A stretch of DNA of 64,000 nucleotides. Source: Flavobacterium undicola. Lineage in GTDB: Bacteria; Bacteroidota; Bacteroidia; Flavobacteriales; Flavobacteriaceae. How positions within the stretch are numbered: position 1 is the stretch's first letter; each line of letters starts with the position of its first letter. The notes under the pieces are model-generated. The model made no database searches and was not told the DNA's origin. It saw only the letters and a list, made by a program, of their open reading frames with translations. A program made the position numbers and the translations under genes. Of this stretch, positions 35,918 through 43,756 are shown one piece after another. Where the stretch lies: NCBI RefSeq assembly GCF_009909155.2, contig NZ_JAAAPM020000008.1, positions 1-64,000 of the forward strand. Reading direction: 5' to 3'.

Positions 35918-35925
35918 TAATTTTG
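35918..35925 (+). promoter_or_regulatory. -7 element of the five-gene island operon
   Basis: TAATTTTG fits TAnnTTTG and lies 25 bases before the ATG at 35951. No proper -33 TTG at 17-23 bases was seen. This would fit a promoter that needs an activator such as the upstream AraC protein. Confidence 0.5.
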
Positions 35926-35950
35926 AGATAGAAATTAAAATCTCAAAGTT

Positions 35951-36301
35951 ATGGAAACTCCTATTTCACCTTTAATCGTAATTTCTTTCTTTATCCAAAG
36001 TTGCCATACCTATGCAGCTATCGATTCGAAAGACACTCCCTTATTTACTGGTAAAAATTTCATAGTAAATCAAATACTTCTATTTGAAACAACTAAACTA
36101 TTATCAGTAAATGACAGCTCCTTAATTGTATCAAAATACAATATTCAAAAAACCACTCTAATTTCAGAAATCAAAACAGAAAACAAAACTTTTCTAAAAG
36201 AAGTAGAATTTATAATTTCTTTTGAACTCCCTATTACAATCCCAATAGAAACTTTAAACAGCGATTTTGTTTTTGACGATTTTACATTCTCCAAAAATTA
36301 A
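35951..36301 (+). CDS. Small exported protein of unknown function, possible lipoprotein
   Basis: 116 residues. The N-terminus METPISPLIVISFFIQSCHTYA is a short hydrophobic segment ending in a lipobox-like FIQSC (Cys18). The remainder is a predicted beta-rich domain (KNFIVNQILLFETTKLLSVND, FLKEVEFIISFELPITI). No family was recognised. It is the first gene of the operon, with a 12-base gap to the DUF6134 gene. Confidence 0.6.
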   Translation: METPISPLIVISFFIQSCHTYAAIDSKDTPLFTGKNFIVNQILLFETTKLLSVNDSSLIVSKYNIQKTTLISEIKTENKTFLKEVEFIISFELPITIPIETLNSDFVFDDFTFSKN

Positions 36302-36313
36302 ATCCTGGAAATC

Positions 36314-37009
36314 ATGTTACTATTTATCTGTTACACTTTATTTAAAAAATATATCACCCAAAATATAATAACGAACTCTTCAAGAATAGCTTCATACTTA
36401 AAAACTATTATCACTAAACTTCTAATTTGTTTTTGCATAACACTAATAGCCTTTTTACCCCTTATATCCTTTTCTCAGAACTCACGACTTGATTACAAAG
36501 TAATGTTTAGTGGCAACAACATTGGCTGGCTTCGACTTGAAAAAAATGACGTCGGAAATAAATCTGATCTACTATTGGTCTCTGAAATTAAAACCAATCT
36601 TATTTTTCCAATCACTGTGTTTTCCAAAGAAACATCGACTTATGAAAACGGCAAACTGATTTATTCTTCACAATTCAGAAAAACCAACGGCAAGACCAAT
36701 CTTAACAAAGAAATCCGATTTGTCGAAAATGAATATGAGATTATCGAAAATGACAAAAAAACCAAACTTTCGTGCCCTAAAATTGACACCAATTTGCTAA
36801 GTCTCTTCTTTCAGGAACCTAAAAACGCTGAAGAAGTGTATTGTGAGAACCAACAACGTTTTATCAAATTATCAAAAGCAGATGACGGAGGATACCGAAT
36901 GAAATTCCCAAATGGGAACTACAACTGCTACTACTACAAAGAAGGCATTTGTGTTAAAGTTAAGATGCAACATAAATTCTATATCGCAGAAATAATTATT
37001 AAATATTAA
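36314..37009 (+). CDS. DUF6134 family protein
   Basis: 231 residues. The N-terminus is unusual: a basic hydrophobic stretch (MLLFICYTLFKKYI), then at about 33-55 a signal-like helix ending ISFSQNS. If translation began nearer this helix it would be a standard signal peptide, but no internal Met is available. The mature part (LDYKVMFSGNNIGWLRLEK, SEIKTNLIFPITVFSKETSTYENGKLIYSSQFRKTNGK, YYYKEGICVKVKM) fits the DUF6134 family of exported beta proteins, distantly like DUF3108. The function is unknown. Confidence 0.75.
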   Translation: MLLFICYTLFKKYITQNIITNSSRIASYLKTIITKLLICFCITLIAFLPLISFSQNSRLDYKVMFSGNNIGWLRLEKNDVGNKSDLLLVSEIKTNLIFPITVFSKETSTYENGKLIYSSQFRKTNGKTNLNKEIRFVENEYEIIENDKKTKLSCPKIDTNLLSLFFQEPKNAEEVYCENQQRFIKLSKADDGGYRMKFPNGNYNCYYYKEGICVKVKMQHKFYIAEIIIKY

Positions 37010-37019
37010 AAAGAAAATC

Positions 37020-37709
37020 ATGCAACCTACAACTACTTTTTTACTATACCTCATTAGTTATACTCTCTTTTTTGTATTTAACCGAAAAAGCATAAAAGAT
37101 GGTAGTCAAAGACTGATTGATGACAACGGAGATTTTTCATCAAAACCCAAAAAGTTGTTATATGCACATTTTATTGGTATCATTTGGCTCGGATTAGTTC
37201 CGATATTCCTGATAAAAGATTTCTTTTTAAATGCATTGATTGACCTTCAAACAATAGAAATAGAAAACGTACTGCTTTATGCTCTAACTCTTATTGTAAT
37301 CCTTTTTATTGCTTTTAAAGAAAGTAAATCTGCCCACGAAAAAAAAGACAACTCAGAAAATGTTTTTCAGCTATCAGCTCTCTTTTTTACAACTTATTTC
37401 ATAACAAGAGCCTTATTCCTGTTTTCTTATGAATTATGGTTTAGAGGAGATTTACTTTTCGAAACTGCCTCAGCTACAGGAAGACCTTTAGCCATTACGC
37501 TCAACATCTTTCTCTATGTTCTATTACACATGTTCAACAGCCGAAAAGAAATCTTAGCCTGTATCCCTTTCGGAATTACAGCCTGTTTATTTAGTTTCTT
37601 ATTTAATGCTGTTTGGCCGGCCATAATGCTGCATATAGCATTTTCATTGGCCTACGAGATCAATTTCTACCGATTAGATTTAACACGATTAAAAACATTA
37701 AAGTCATGA
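37020..37709 (+). CDS. CPBP-family intramembrane protease-like protein
   Basis: 229 residues with about seven hydrophobic segments. The three CPBP (Abi) motifs are recognisable. Motif 1 is YELWFRG at 137-143 (Glu138, Arg142; the usual first Glu is Tyr). Motif 2 is YVLLH with His170. Motif 3 is HIAFSLAYE with His205. Members are intramembrane glutamate proteases or simply membrane scaffolds. In this operon it may process or partner the exported proteins, which is inference. The stop overlaps the next start (ATGA). Confidence 0.78.
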   Translation: MQPTTTFLLYLISYTLFFVFNRKSIKDGSQRLIDDNGDFSSKPKKLLYAHFIGIIWLGLVPIFLIKDFFLNALIDLQTIEIENVLLYALTLIVILFIAFKESKSAHEKKDNSENVFQLSALFFTTYFITRALFLFSYELWFRGDLLFETASATGRPLAITLNIFLYVLLHMFNSRKEILACIPFGITACLFSFLFNAVWPAIMLHIAFSLAYEINFYRLDLTRLKTLKS

Positions 37710-38701
37710 AAATTTTAATCACTGGAGCTACAGGACAAATTGGCCACAAGCTGGCACTTACCTTAGCCGAACAAAATAATGAAATACATATATTGGTTAG
37801 AAACCCCAATTCTTTCAATATTCCTAAACACAAAAATATCAGGGTATTTCAAGGTGACATAACCGATGTTCCATCCATATCTGCAGCAATCAAAGGATGT
37901 AAACAAGTGTATCATGTTGCTGCTATGGTAAAAATATTTAATAGCGATGCTACTCAATTTTACAAAATTAATGTTGAAGGAACCCAAAACTTACTTCAAA
38001 AATCTCTGGAAACAGGAGTAGAAAAATTTCTGTTTACCAGCAGTTGCAGCGTTATTGGACCATCTGATGGAAAAGCATTAACAGAAAACGATTCGCGAAC
38101 AACAGCTTTTTCCTGTGATTATGACACCACAAAATCACAAGCAGAGAAACTTGTCAAAGAATACGCTTCAAAAGGACTACATACTGTAATAGTATCTCCT
38201 TCAAAAATTTACGGACATAGTTGTAGGGAAACAAAAGATATATCTATCAATAAAGTGATTGAAAATTTCATAAACGGCAAAATCACTTTTATCCCAAAAC
38301 CCAGTCATCTAATTTCAAATTACTGTTTTATCGACGATGTGGTTGAAGGTCATATTCTGGCATTAAACAAAGGAAAATCAGGAGAGAATTATATTTTGGG
38401 CGGCGAAAATATTTCTTATAAAGATTTTTTCCATACGATAAAAAACATTGCTGAAACAAAAACAAAACTTATTGAAATCCCTGAAATCTTTGCTAAAATT
38501 TTATCGGTATTCCAATGGATTCAATTTTACACAATAGGTAAAGAACCATTTATCACCAATAAAAGTATCAAACAAATCTTTTGCAATAAAATTTTCAGCA
38601 GTGATAAGGCCATCACGCATTTAGGATACAAAATCACTCCTATCACCGAAGGCCTGCAACACACAATTTATTCACTTAAAAATCAAAATCATGAAAACTA
38701 A
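37706..38701 (+). CDS. NAD-dependent epimerase/dehydratase family protein (extended SDR)
   Basis: 331 residues from the ATG at 37706. A longer frame from 37613 runs through the upstream gene and is rejected. The Rossmann motif is GATGQIG at 7-13, the Ser/Thr block is TSSCSVIG at 111-118, and the catalytic pair is Tyr139/Lys143 (YDTTK). The organisation resembles 3-beta-hydroxysteroid dehydrogenase/HpnA-like proteins (VYHVAAMVKIF, NVEGTQNLL, YCFIDDVVEGHILAL). Acting on a lipid or isoprenoid alcohol is plausible given the neighbours. It overlaps the SDR gene by 11 bases. Confidence 0.85.
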   Translation: MKILITGATGQIGHKLALTLAEQNNEIHILVRNPNSFNIPKHKNIRVFQGDITDVPSISAAIKGCKQVYHVAAMVKIFNSDATQFYKINVEGTQNLLQKSLETGVEKFLFTSSCSVIGPSDGKALTENDSRTTAFSCDYDTTKSQAEKLVKEYASKGLHTVIVSPSKIYGHSCRETKDISINKVIENFINGKITFIPKPSHLISNYCFIDDVVEGHILALNKGKSGENYILGGENISYKDFFHTIKNIAETKTKLIEIPEIFAKILSVFQWIQFYTIGKEPFITNKSIKQIFCNKIFSSDKAITHLGYKITPITEGLQHTIYSLKNQNHEN

Positions 38702-39530
38702 ACTTTACACCCTGATAACCGGTTCCAGCGAAGGATTCGGAAAAGCATTGGCAATAGAATGTGCCAAAAGAAAAATGAATTTAATCCTTGTTTCATTAGC
38801 TGATTCCGGACTCAACCAACTGGCCGAATTTATAATTCAAAATTACAACGTTGATGTGATTCCTATCGAGAAAGACCTTTCTATTGAAGAGAACTGCATG
38901 ATGCTTTTCAAAGAAGTTGAGCAAATGAATCTTTCAGTTAATATGCTCATCAACAATGTGGGCTTAGGAAGCACCATGTTCTTCAAAGAAGGAAATATCG
39001 ATTTTTATCAAAAACAAGTGAAATTAAATGTGATGGTAACTACATTACTTAGCAGCCTGTTTCTAGATATGTTAAAAACAAATATGCCTTCTCATATTTT
39101 AAATGTAAGCAGTCTGAGCTGTTTCTTTTATCTGGCTAAAAAACAAGTATACGGTGCTACTAAATCTTATGTTTATTCTTTTTCAAAAAGCCTGCGTGCT
39201 GAGTTGAGTTCCGACGGTATCAATGTAAGTGTAATTTGCCCTGGAGGCATGAATACGAATCCAACAACAATAATGACCAATAAGTCAAATCATTGGTTGG
39301 CACGCCAATCCATCATGAATCCGGAACAGGTTGCATCAATAGCTATTAAAGGCTTATTAAATCGAGATGAGATTATTATTCCTGGTTTCATGAACAAACT
39401 ATTTTTGGTTATTGATAAGTTGCTGCCTGCCTTCTTTATTAAAATGATTGCTAACAGTCATGTCAATAAATTTAAGTCATACAACATCGGAAATCGAAAT
39501 CACGAACTACTCCCAGATAGAATTAGATAA
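38691..39530 (+). CDS. Short-chain dehydrogenase/reductase
   Basis: 279 residues of classical SDR type. TGSSEGFG (TGxxxGxG) lies at 10-17, NNVG at 88-91, Asn113, SSLS near 140, and the catalytic Tyr154 and Lys158 (YGATK). The C-terminal 60 residues include a hydrophobic stretch (MNKLFLVIDKLLPAFFIKMIA), which suggests membrane association as in ketoacyl reductases/17-beta-HSD12-like proteins. It is the last gene of the five-gene operon. The substrate is unknown, and the overlapping partner gene suggests sequential oxidoreduction of one compound. Confidence 0.88.
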   Translation: MKTKLYTLITGSSEGFGKALAIECAKRKMNLILVSLADSGLNQLAEFIIQNYNVDVIPIEKDLSIEENCMMLFKEVEQMNLSVNMLINNVGLGSTMFFKEGNIDFYQKQVKLNVMVTTLLSSLFLDMLKTNMPSHILNVSSLSCFFYLAKKQVYGATKSYVYSFSKSLRAELSSDGINVSVICPGGMNTNPTTIMTNKSNHWLARQSIMNPEQVASIAIKGLLNRDEIIIPGFMNKLFLVIDKLLPAFFIKMIANSHVNKFKSYNIGNRNHELLPDRIR

Positions 39531-39716
39531 TGTACGGCGAGTGCAACAACAAGCACGTTAGAGATAAGAGTTAGTTATTTCCAAAACAGCGCTTCAATCT
39601 TACATTAAAAATTATAGATGACTTAGTTTTAAAACAGTTGAACTTAAAACTAATACATCTAACACCAATGATTTTTCAACCAAATTCAATCGTCAAAAAT
39701 ATTTAAAAATAGAGTC

Positions 39717-40496
39717 ATGAATAATAGTGTACCTTTTTCGTTTTATATTTTTCTTGTAATATATATTTCAGCTGTTACTATTGAAATTTTTTATAATCTT
39801 CGTAACAAGCTCAATTTATATAACATTAAAGATTGCCTTGTTAATGTATTTTTCGGCTTATCAACTGTTATTAGCCGGGCATTAACAAAAGGAGTATGGA
39901 TTGCAATATGGACATTTTTATATCAATATTCAGCAATAAAATTACCCGAAACTGTAACAACATACTTAATTCTATTTTTTATAAATGAGTTTGTTTATTA
40001 CTGGTTTCATAGACTTAGTCACGAGAAAAGATTATTATGGGCCATACATGTGAACCATCACTCCTCTGAGTTTTTCAATTTCACAACAGCAGCCCGAACA
40101 CCTTTTCTCAATTTAATTTTACATAATATTTTCTGGATTCCTCTTTTATTTCTCGGATTTAATCCAATTATGATCTTTTCAGTTGAAACAATAGGATTCC
40201 TCTTCTCATTTATACAACATACTCAAATAATTAAAAATTTCTGGGTCTTTGATTCCATCTTCAATTCACCCTCCCATCATCGTGTACATCATTCATCCAA
40301 TCCGGAATATATAAATAAAAACTATGGCAATGTGTTAATACTATTCGATCGTTTGTTTGGTACTTTTCAAGCGGAGTTAAAAGAAGTTCAAATTAAATAT
40401 GGATTGCCAAAAAACATAAAATCATATAATCCACTAATAATAATATTTCACGAATGGATTGAAATATTTAAAGAAAAAAACAAAAACATCCAATAA
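39717..40496 (+). CDS. Sterol desaturase/fatty acid hydroxylase family protein
   Basis: The 259-residue integral membrane di-iron enzyme has the histidine boxes HRLSH (98-102), HVNHH (111-115), His168 and HHRVHH (187-192). At least four hydrophobic helices surround them. The family introduces hydroxyls or double bonds into sterols, fatty acids or carotenoids. It is 186 bases downstream of the SDR gene, with no obvious terminator between, so it may belong to the same regulon. No sterol-cyclase gene is in the window. Confidence 0.88.
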   Translation: MNNSVPFSFYIFLVIYISAVTIEIFYNLRNKLNLYNIKDCLVNVFFGLSTVISRALTKGVWIAIWTFLYQYSAIKLPETVTTYLILFFINEFVYYWFHRLSHEKRLLWAIHVNHHSSEFFNFTTAARTPFLNLILHNIFWIPLLFLGFNPIMIFSVETIGFLFSFIQHTQIIKNFWVFDSIFNSPSHHRVHHSSNPEYINKNYGNVLILFDRLFGTFQAELKEVQIKYGLPKNIKSYNPLIIIFHEWIEIFKEKNKNIQ

Positions 40497-40548
40497 GATT
40501 TTGACTATTCCTATTCAAAATCAATAACATAATTTAAAAACTAACATC

Positions 40549-41295
40549 ATGAAAACAATTTTATTTATCATTACAATCCTTACCTTAGGATGTGGCCCCG
40601 AATACTATGTGCCCAATTCTCAAAATATACCTATTATGAAATCAAAAGGTCAAACTAATTTAGGTATTGGCTATAATGAAAGTGACTATACCAGAGGATT
40701 TGAATTTCAAGCTGCTCATGCCATTACCAATCACTTCGCCTTACTATTAAATGGTGATTGGGTTAAAAATGGAAAGAAAGGATATTTAGGCGATGCCTCT
40801 GAAGACCTCAAAGCAAAAGGAAAAATGTTAGAAATTGGTGCAGGTTATTTTAAAGACATCGCTCGAAATTTTACATTTGAAACTTACGGATTACTTGCTT
40901 TTGGAAAAATTGAACTTGAAAACAACAAGTCTGGAATCAATAATTTATCCGCCAAATTCAACCGTGTTGGAATCCAACCAAGCTTAAGTTACAATCGAAA
41001 ACACTTCACAACTTCTCTTTCTTCAAGAATTGTCCATCTCAAATACAAAGACATCAATGCAAATGGAAATCTAGAAGGTTTTGACCCTAATTATTTAAAA
41101 ACAAATAACGCCTATTGGCTACTGGAACCCGCCCTTACTATTCAAGCAGGTTCAGAAAATTTAAAATTCCAACTCCAATATGTTTACAGTTATAATTTGA
41201 CGAATCCCTCATTCGAACAAGAACTGGATATCATTTCATTAGGAATTAAATTAAAAATTGACCCAAAAAAACAAATCAAATCTTTAAAAAAATGA
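40549..41295 (+). CDS. Lipoprotein with beta-rich, barrel-like domain
   Basis: 248 residues. The signal MKTILFIITILTLGC has a lipobox with Cys15. The rest alternates aromatic strands (TNLGIGYNESDY, FEFQAAHAITNHFALLLNGDW, MLEIGAGYFKDI, HFTTSLSSRIVHLKY, LKFQLQYVYSYNL, ISLGIKLKI), like a small outer-membrane barrel. The function is unknown. Its stop lies one base from the stop of convergent recO, marking the right junction of the island. Confidence 0.7.
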   Translation: MKTILFIITILTLGCGPEYYVPNSQNIPIMKSKGQTNLGIGYNESDYTRGFEFQAAHAITNHFALLLNGDWVKNGKKGYLGDASEDLKAKGKMLEIGAGYFKDIARNFTFETYGLLAFGKIELENNKSGINNLSAKFNRVGIQPSLSYNRKHFTTSLSSRIVHLKYKDINANGNLEGFDPNYLKTNNAYWLLEPALTIQAGSENLKFQLQYVYSYNLTNPSFEQELDIISLGIKLKIDPKKQIKSLKK

Positions 41296-41296
41296 T

Positions 41297-42022
41297 TTAA
41301 GCAAAGACCTCTTTTAAAACATCAAGCGATTTTGGTCTTTTAAAACCATCCAAATGATAGGAATAATAATCAATGAGGATTTTTAAAACCAATTGTCTTT
41401 CGATAACATGAAACACTTTTTGACTATTATCAAATTTTAACTGAATGAGTTTTTTAAACAAATTGCTTTCATGTTCGGTCAAAGAACCAATAGCATGAAA
41501 CGGAGTAAAAACACCTTCGTTCATTTCGAAAAAAGGCATGTCAATATCTGAAACATCAGGATAGAAACCGAAATACTTGGTCATTTCCAACATTAAAATC
41601 AGATGAAAATTAGCCATATCATCGTGTTCGTCTAACCAATGCAAGGCAGCTTCTAGAAATACAAAAAGCGGTTCGTTTTTTTCTTCTTCATGAATGGAAT
41701 GATGCAGAATTTCAGAAATAAACATCACAATCGTACTCTTGTAAATATCAGAATGTATTGACTGGAATGGCGCTGCAATTTTAATTTCTTTAAAATGCTC
41801 TAAAGTGCCTTTGTTCTTGTGACTGGCTTCGATTTCAAGAATAGTCATCGGCTGGAAATAAGCCATTTTTGTCCCGACACTTCGGGAGCCTTTCCGACTC
41901 GAAAAAGCATCACGAACAAAATAAGATTTTAATCCATGCGACAACGTAAAGCATTTTACTATCAAGCTTTTTTCCTGGTATTTTAAAGCCGAAATAACAA
42001 TTGCTTTGGTTTTAATTTGCAT
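41297..42022 (-). CDS. recO: DNA repair protein RecO
   Basis: The 241-residue recombination mediator helps load RecA at gaps. The N-terminal OB fold (MQIKTKAIVISALKYQEKSLIVKCFTLSHG) is followed by an all-helical domain that lacks the four zinc-finger cysteines of some orthologues. The C-terminus KRPKSLDVLKEVFA is duplicated in a decayed copy at 33486-33655. SRKGSRSVGTK at about 46-56 is encoded over a TCCCGA/TCGGGA palindrome and may carry a small insertion. A -7 box at 42049-42056 precedes the start. Confidence 0.93.
   Translation of the reverse strand: MQIKTKAIVISALKYQEKSLIVKCFTLSHGLKSYFVRDAFSSRKGSRSVGTKMAYFQPMTILEIEASHKNKGTLEHFKEIKIAAPFQSIHSDIYKSTIVMFISEILHHSIHEEEKNEPLFVFLEAALHWLDEHDDMANFHLILMLEMTKYFGFYPDVSDIDMPFFEMNEGVFTPFHAIGSLTEHESNLFKKLIQLKFDNSQKVFHVIERQLVLKILIDYYSYHLDGFKRPKSLDVLKEVFA
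41872..41887 (-). repeat. Short palindrome within recO
   Basis: TCCCGA, CACT, TCGGGA. Its arms are the same as those of the palindrome inside nadD (48587-48602). It lies in the loop that encodes GSRSVGTK. Confidence 0.55.
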
Positions 42023-42048
42023 GAATTTTAATTTACAGAAATGAATTG

Positions 42049-42056
42049 CAAAAATA
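42049..42056 (-). promoter_or_regulatory. -7 element of recO
   Basis: Read leftward it is TATTTTTG, 26 bases before the ATG. Confidence 0.5.
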
Positions 42057-42064
42057 GTGAAAAA

Positions 42065-42165
42065 GAGTCCTTAGTCTTTAGTCGATAAGCCTTAGCTTTA
42101 TAAAATAAAAAGTCCCTAATACTTATTGTTAAACACTAGGGACTATGCACTAAGAACTAAGGACT
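42065..42165 (-). repeat. Nested hairpin repeat of the AGTCCTTAGTCTTTAG type, copy 1
   Basis: An inner stem (AGTCCCTA... / ...TAGGGACT) sits within an outer pair (GAGTCCTTAGT / ACTAAGGACT). It follows gdhA on its strand and probably acts as a terminator. The same words occur at 54189-54257. Confidence 0.6.
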
Positions 42166-43507
42166 AAACCACCCCTTGAGCTAGCATGGCATCGGCAACT
42201 TTTACAAAACCGGCAATATTTGCTCCTTTTACATAATCTACATAACCATCACCATCGGCACCATATTTCACACAAGCAGCATGAATATTGAGCATAATGG
42301 TTTTTAGTTTTTCGTCAACTTCTTCTGCCGTCCAACTCATTCGCAAGGAATTTTGCGACATTTCTAATCCTGAAGTGGCTACCCCACCCGCGTTAGATGC
42401 TTTTCCAGGAGAAAATAACATTTTAGCATTATGAAAAACAGCAACTGCCTCATAAGTCGAAGGCATATTCGCTCCTTCGGCAACACAAATGCATCCGTTA
42501 GTAACTAATGTTTTGGCACTTTCTTCATCCAATTCGTTTTGGGTAGCACAAGGCAATGCAACATCACATTTTTGCTCCCAGGGTTTTGCTCCTGCAATAT
42601 ATTTTGCTTTTGGATATTTTGTCACATAATCACTAATTCGGCTTCTTAGTTCATTTTTCAAATGCATTACATGGGCTAATTTTTTGGCATCAATTCCATC
42701 GGCATCATAAATATAACCGTCAGAATCCGACATTGTAATTACTTTCGCTCCCAGTTGAGTGGCTTTTTCAACAGCATACTGTGCCACATTTCCTGAACCC
42801 GAAACGACAACAATTTTGCCTTTCAAATCATTCCCTTTAGTAGCCAACATGTTTTGCGCAAAATAAACCACGCCATAACCTGTAGCTTCAGGTCTGATTA
42901 ACGATCCTCCAAAAGAAATTCCTTTCCCCGTTAAAACTCCGGTAAATTCATTTCTGATTTTTTTATATTGACCAAACAAATAGCCCACTTCTCTAGCTCC
43001 TACTCCCTGATCTCCAGCAGGAACATCGGTATCAGCACCAATATGTTTACACAATTCGGTCATGAAAGCTTGGCAAAAACGCATCACCTCAATATCTGAT
43101 TTTCCTTTGGTCTCAAAATCCGAACCTCCTTTTCCGCCACCCATAGGCAAGGTTGTCAAACTGTTTTTAAAAGTTTGTTCAAAACCCAAAAATTTCAAAA
43201 CGCTTAAGTTCACCGTCGGATGAAATCGAAGTCCTCCTTTGTAAGGCCCAATAGCCGAATTCATTTGAACACGATATCCTCTATTTATCTGAATTTGCCC
43301 TTTATCATCTACCCAAGCCACTCTAAAAGAAATAATTCTTTCGGCTTCAACCATTCGCTCCAGGAGCATCTTATTTTGGTATTTTTTATTCTCTTCAATA
43401 AAAGGAATTACCGTTTCAGCGACTTCTAAAACTGCCTGTAAAAACTCAGGTTCGTTGGGATTTTTAAGAGCAACCCCATTTACAAAATCTTTGATAGCTT
43501 GAGACAT
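42164..43507 (-). CDS. gdhA: NADP-specific glutamate dehydrogenase
   Basis: Assimilates ammonia by reductive amination of 2-oxoglutarate. The 447 residues match the hexameric small-subunit class. LPMGGGKGGSDF carries the catalytic Lys region (K in GGGKGG), PAGDQGVGAREVG the conserved Asp, and VVSGSGNVAQYAVEKA the dinucleotide fold. CVAEGANMPST and PGKASNAGGVATSGLEMSQNS are also typical. A -7 box read leftward as TATATTTG (43559-43552) is 44 bases upstream. It is monocistronic. Confidence 0.97.
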   Translation of the reverse strand: MSQAIKDFVNGVALKNPNEPEFLQAVLEVAETVIPFIEENKKYQNKMLLERMVEAERIISFRVAWVDDKGQIQINRGYRVQMNSAIGPYKGGLRFHPTVNLSVLKFLGFEQTFKNSLTTLPMGGGKGGSDFETKGKSDIEVMRFCQAFMTELCKHIGADTDVPAGDQGVGAREVGYLFGQYKKIRNEFTGVLTGKGISFGGSLIRPEATGYGVVYFAQNMLATKGNDLKGKIVVVSGSGNVAQYAVEKATQLGAKVITMSDSDGYIYDADGIDAKKLAHVMHLKNELRSRISDYVTKYPKAKYIAGAKPWEQKCDVALPCATQNELDEESAKTLVTNGCICVAEGANMPSTYEAVAVFHNAKMLFSPGKASNAGGVATSGLEMSQNSLRMSWTAEEVDEKLKTIMLNIHAACVKYGADGDGYVDYVKGANIAGFVKVADAMLAQGVV

Positions 43508-43551
43508 AATACTTTGGATTTTTTAGTTTTAAAAACATTTTACTCCTCTCA

Positions 43552-43559
43552 CAAATATA
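43552..43559 (-). promoter_or_regulatory. -7 element of gdhA
   Basis: Exact TAnnTTTG read leftward (TATATTTG), with a leader of about 38 nt. Confidence 0.55.
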
Positions 43560-43725
43560 CATTTTTATACAAAGATTCTATTCAAAATCTACACACAAAA
43601 CAAAGAATAGTCTTGTTATTTTTAAAAAATAATAGTAGAACCTTTTCTTAATAAAGCCATTCATCTTAAAAAAATCCATTTCATCTAGTTTCCCAATTAT
43701 TTCAGTAGTTGAATAAGCTTTTTCA

Positions 43726-43733
43726 TATCTTTG
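43726..43733 (+). promoter_or_regulatory. -7 element of the THC0290_0291-type gene
   Basis: TATCTTTG. Transcription would start near 43740, which excludes the ATG at 43709 and supports the start at 43757. Confidence 0.55.
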
Positions 43734-43756
43734 TTCATACTCGAATTGTTATCAAC

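Noticed and set aside
37613-37705. N-terminal extension of the NAD-epimerase
   Set aside because: It lies inside the CPBP gene. The ATG at 37706 gives the exact Rossmann start and an ATGA overlap.
33838-41295. Prophage or conjugative element
   Set aside because: No integrase, transposase, phage structural, tra or mob genes. Only the recO duplication suggests past integration.
43709-43756. Longer start for the THC0290_0291-type protein
   Set aside because: A -7 promoter box lies inside the extension, and the signal peptide starts at 43757.
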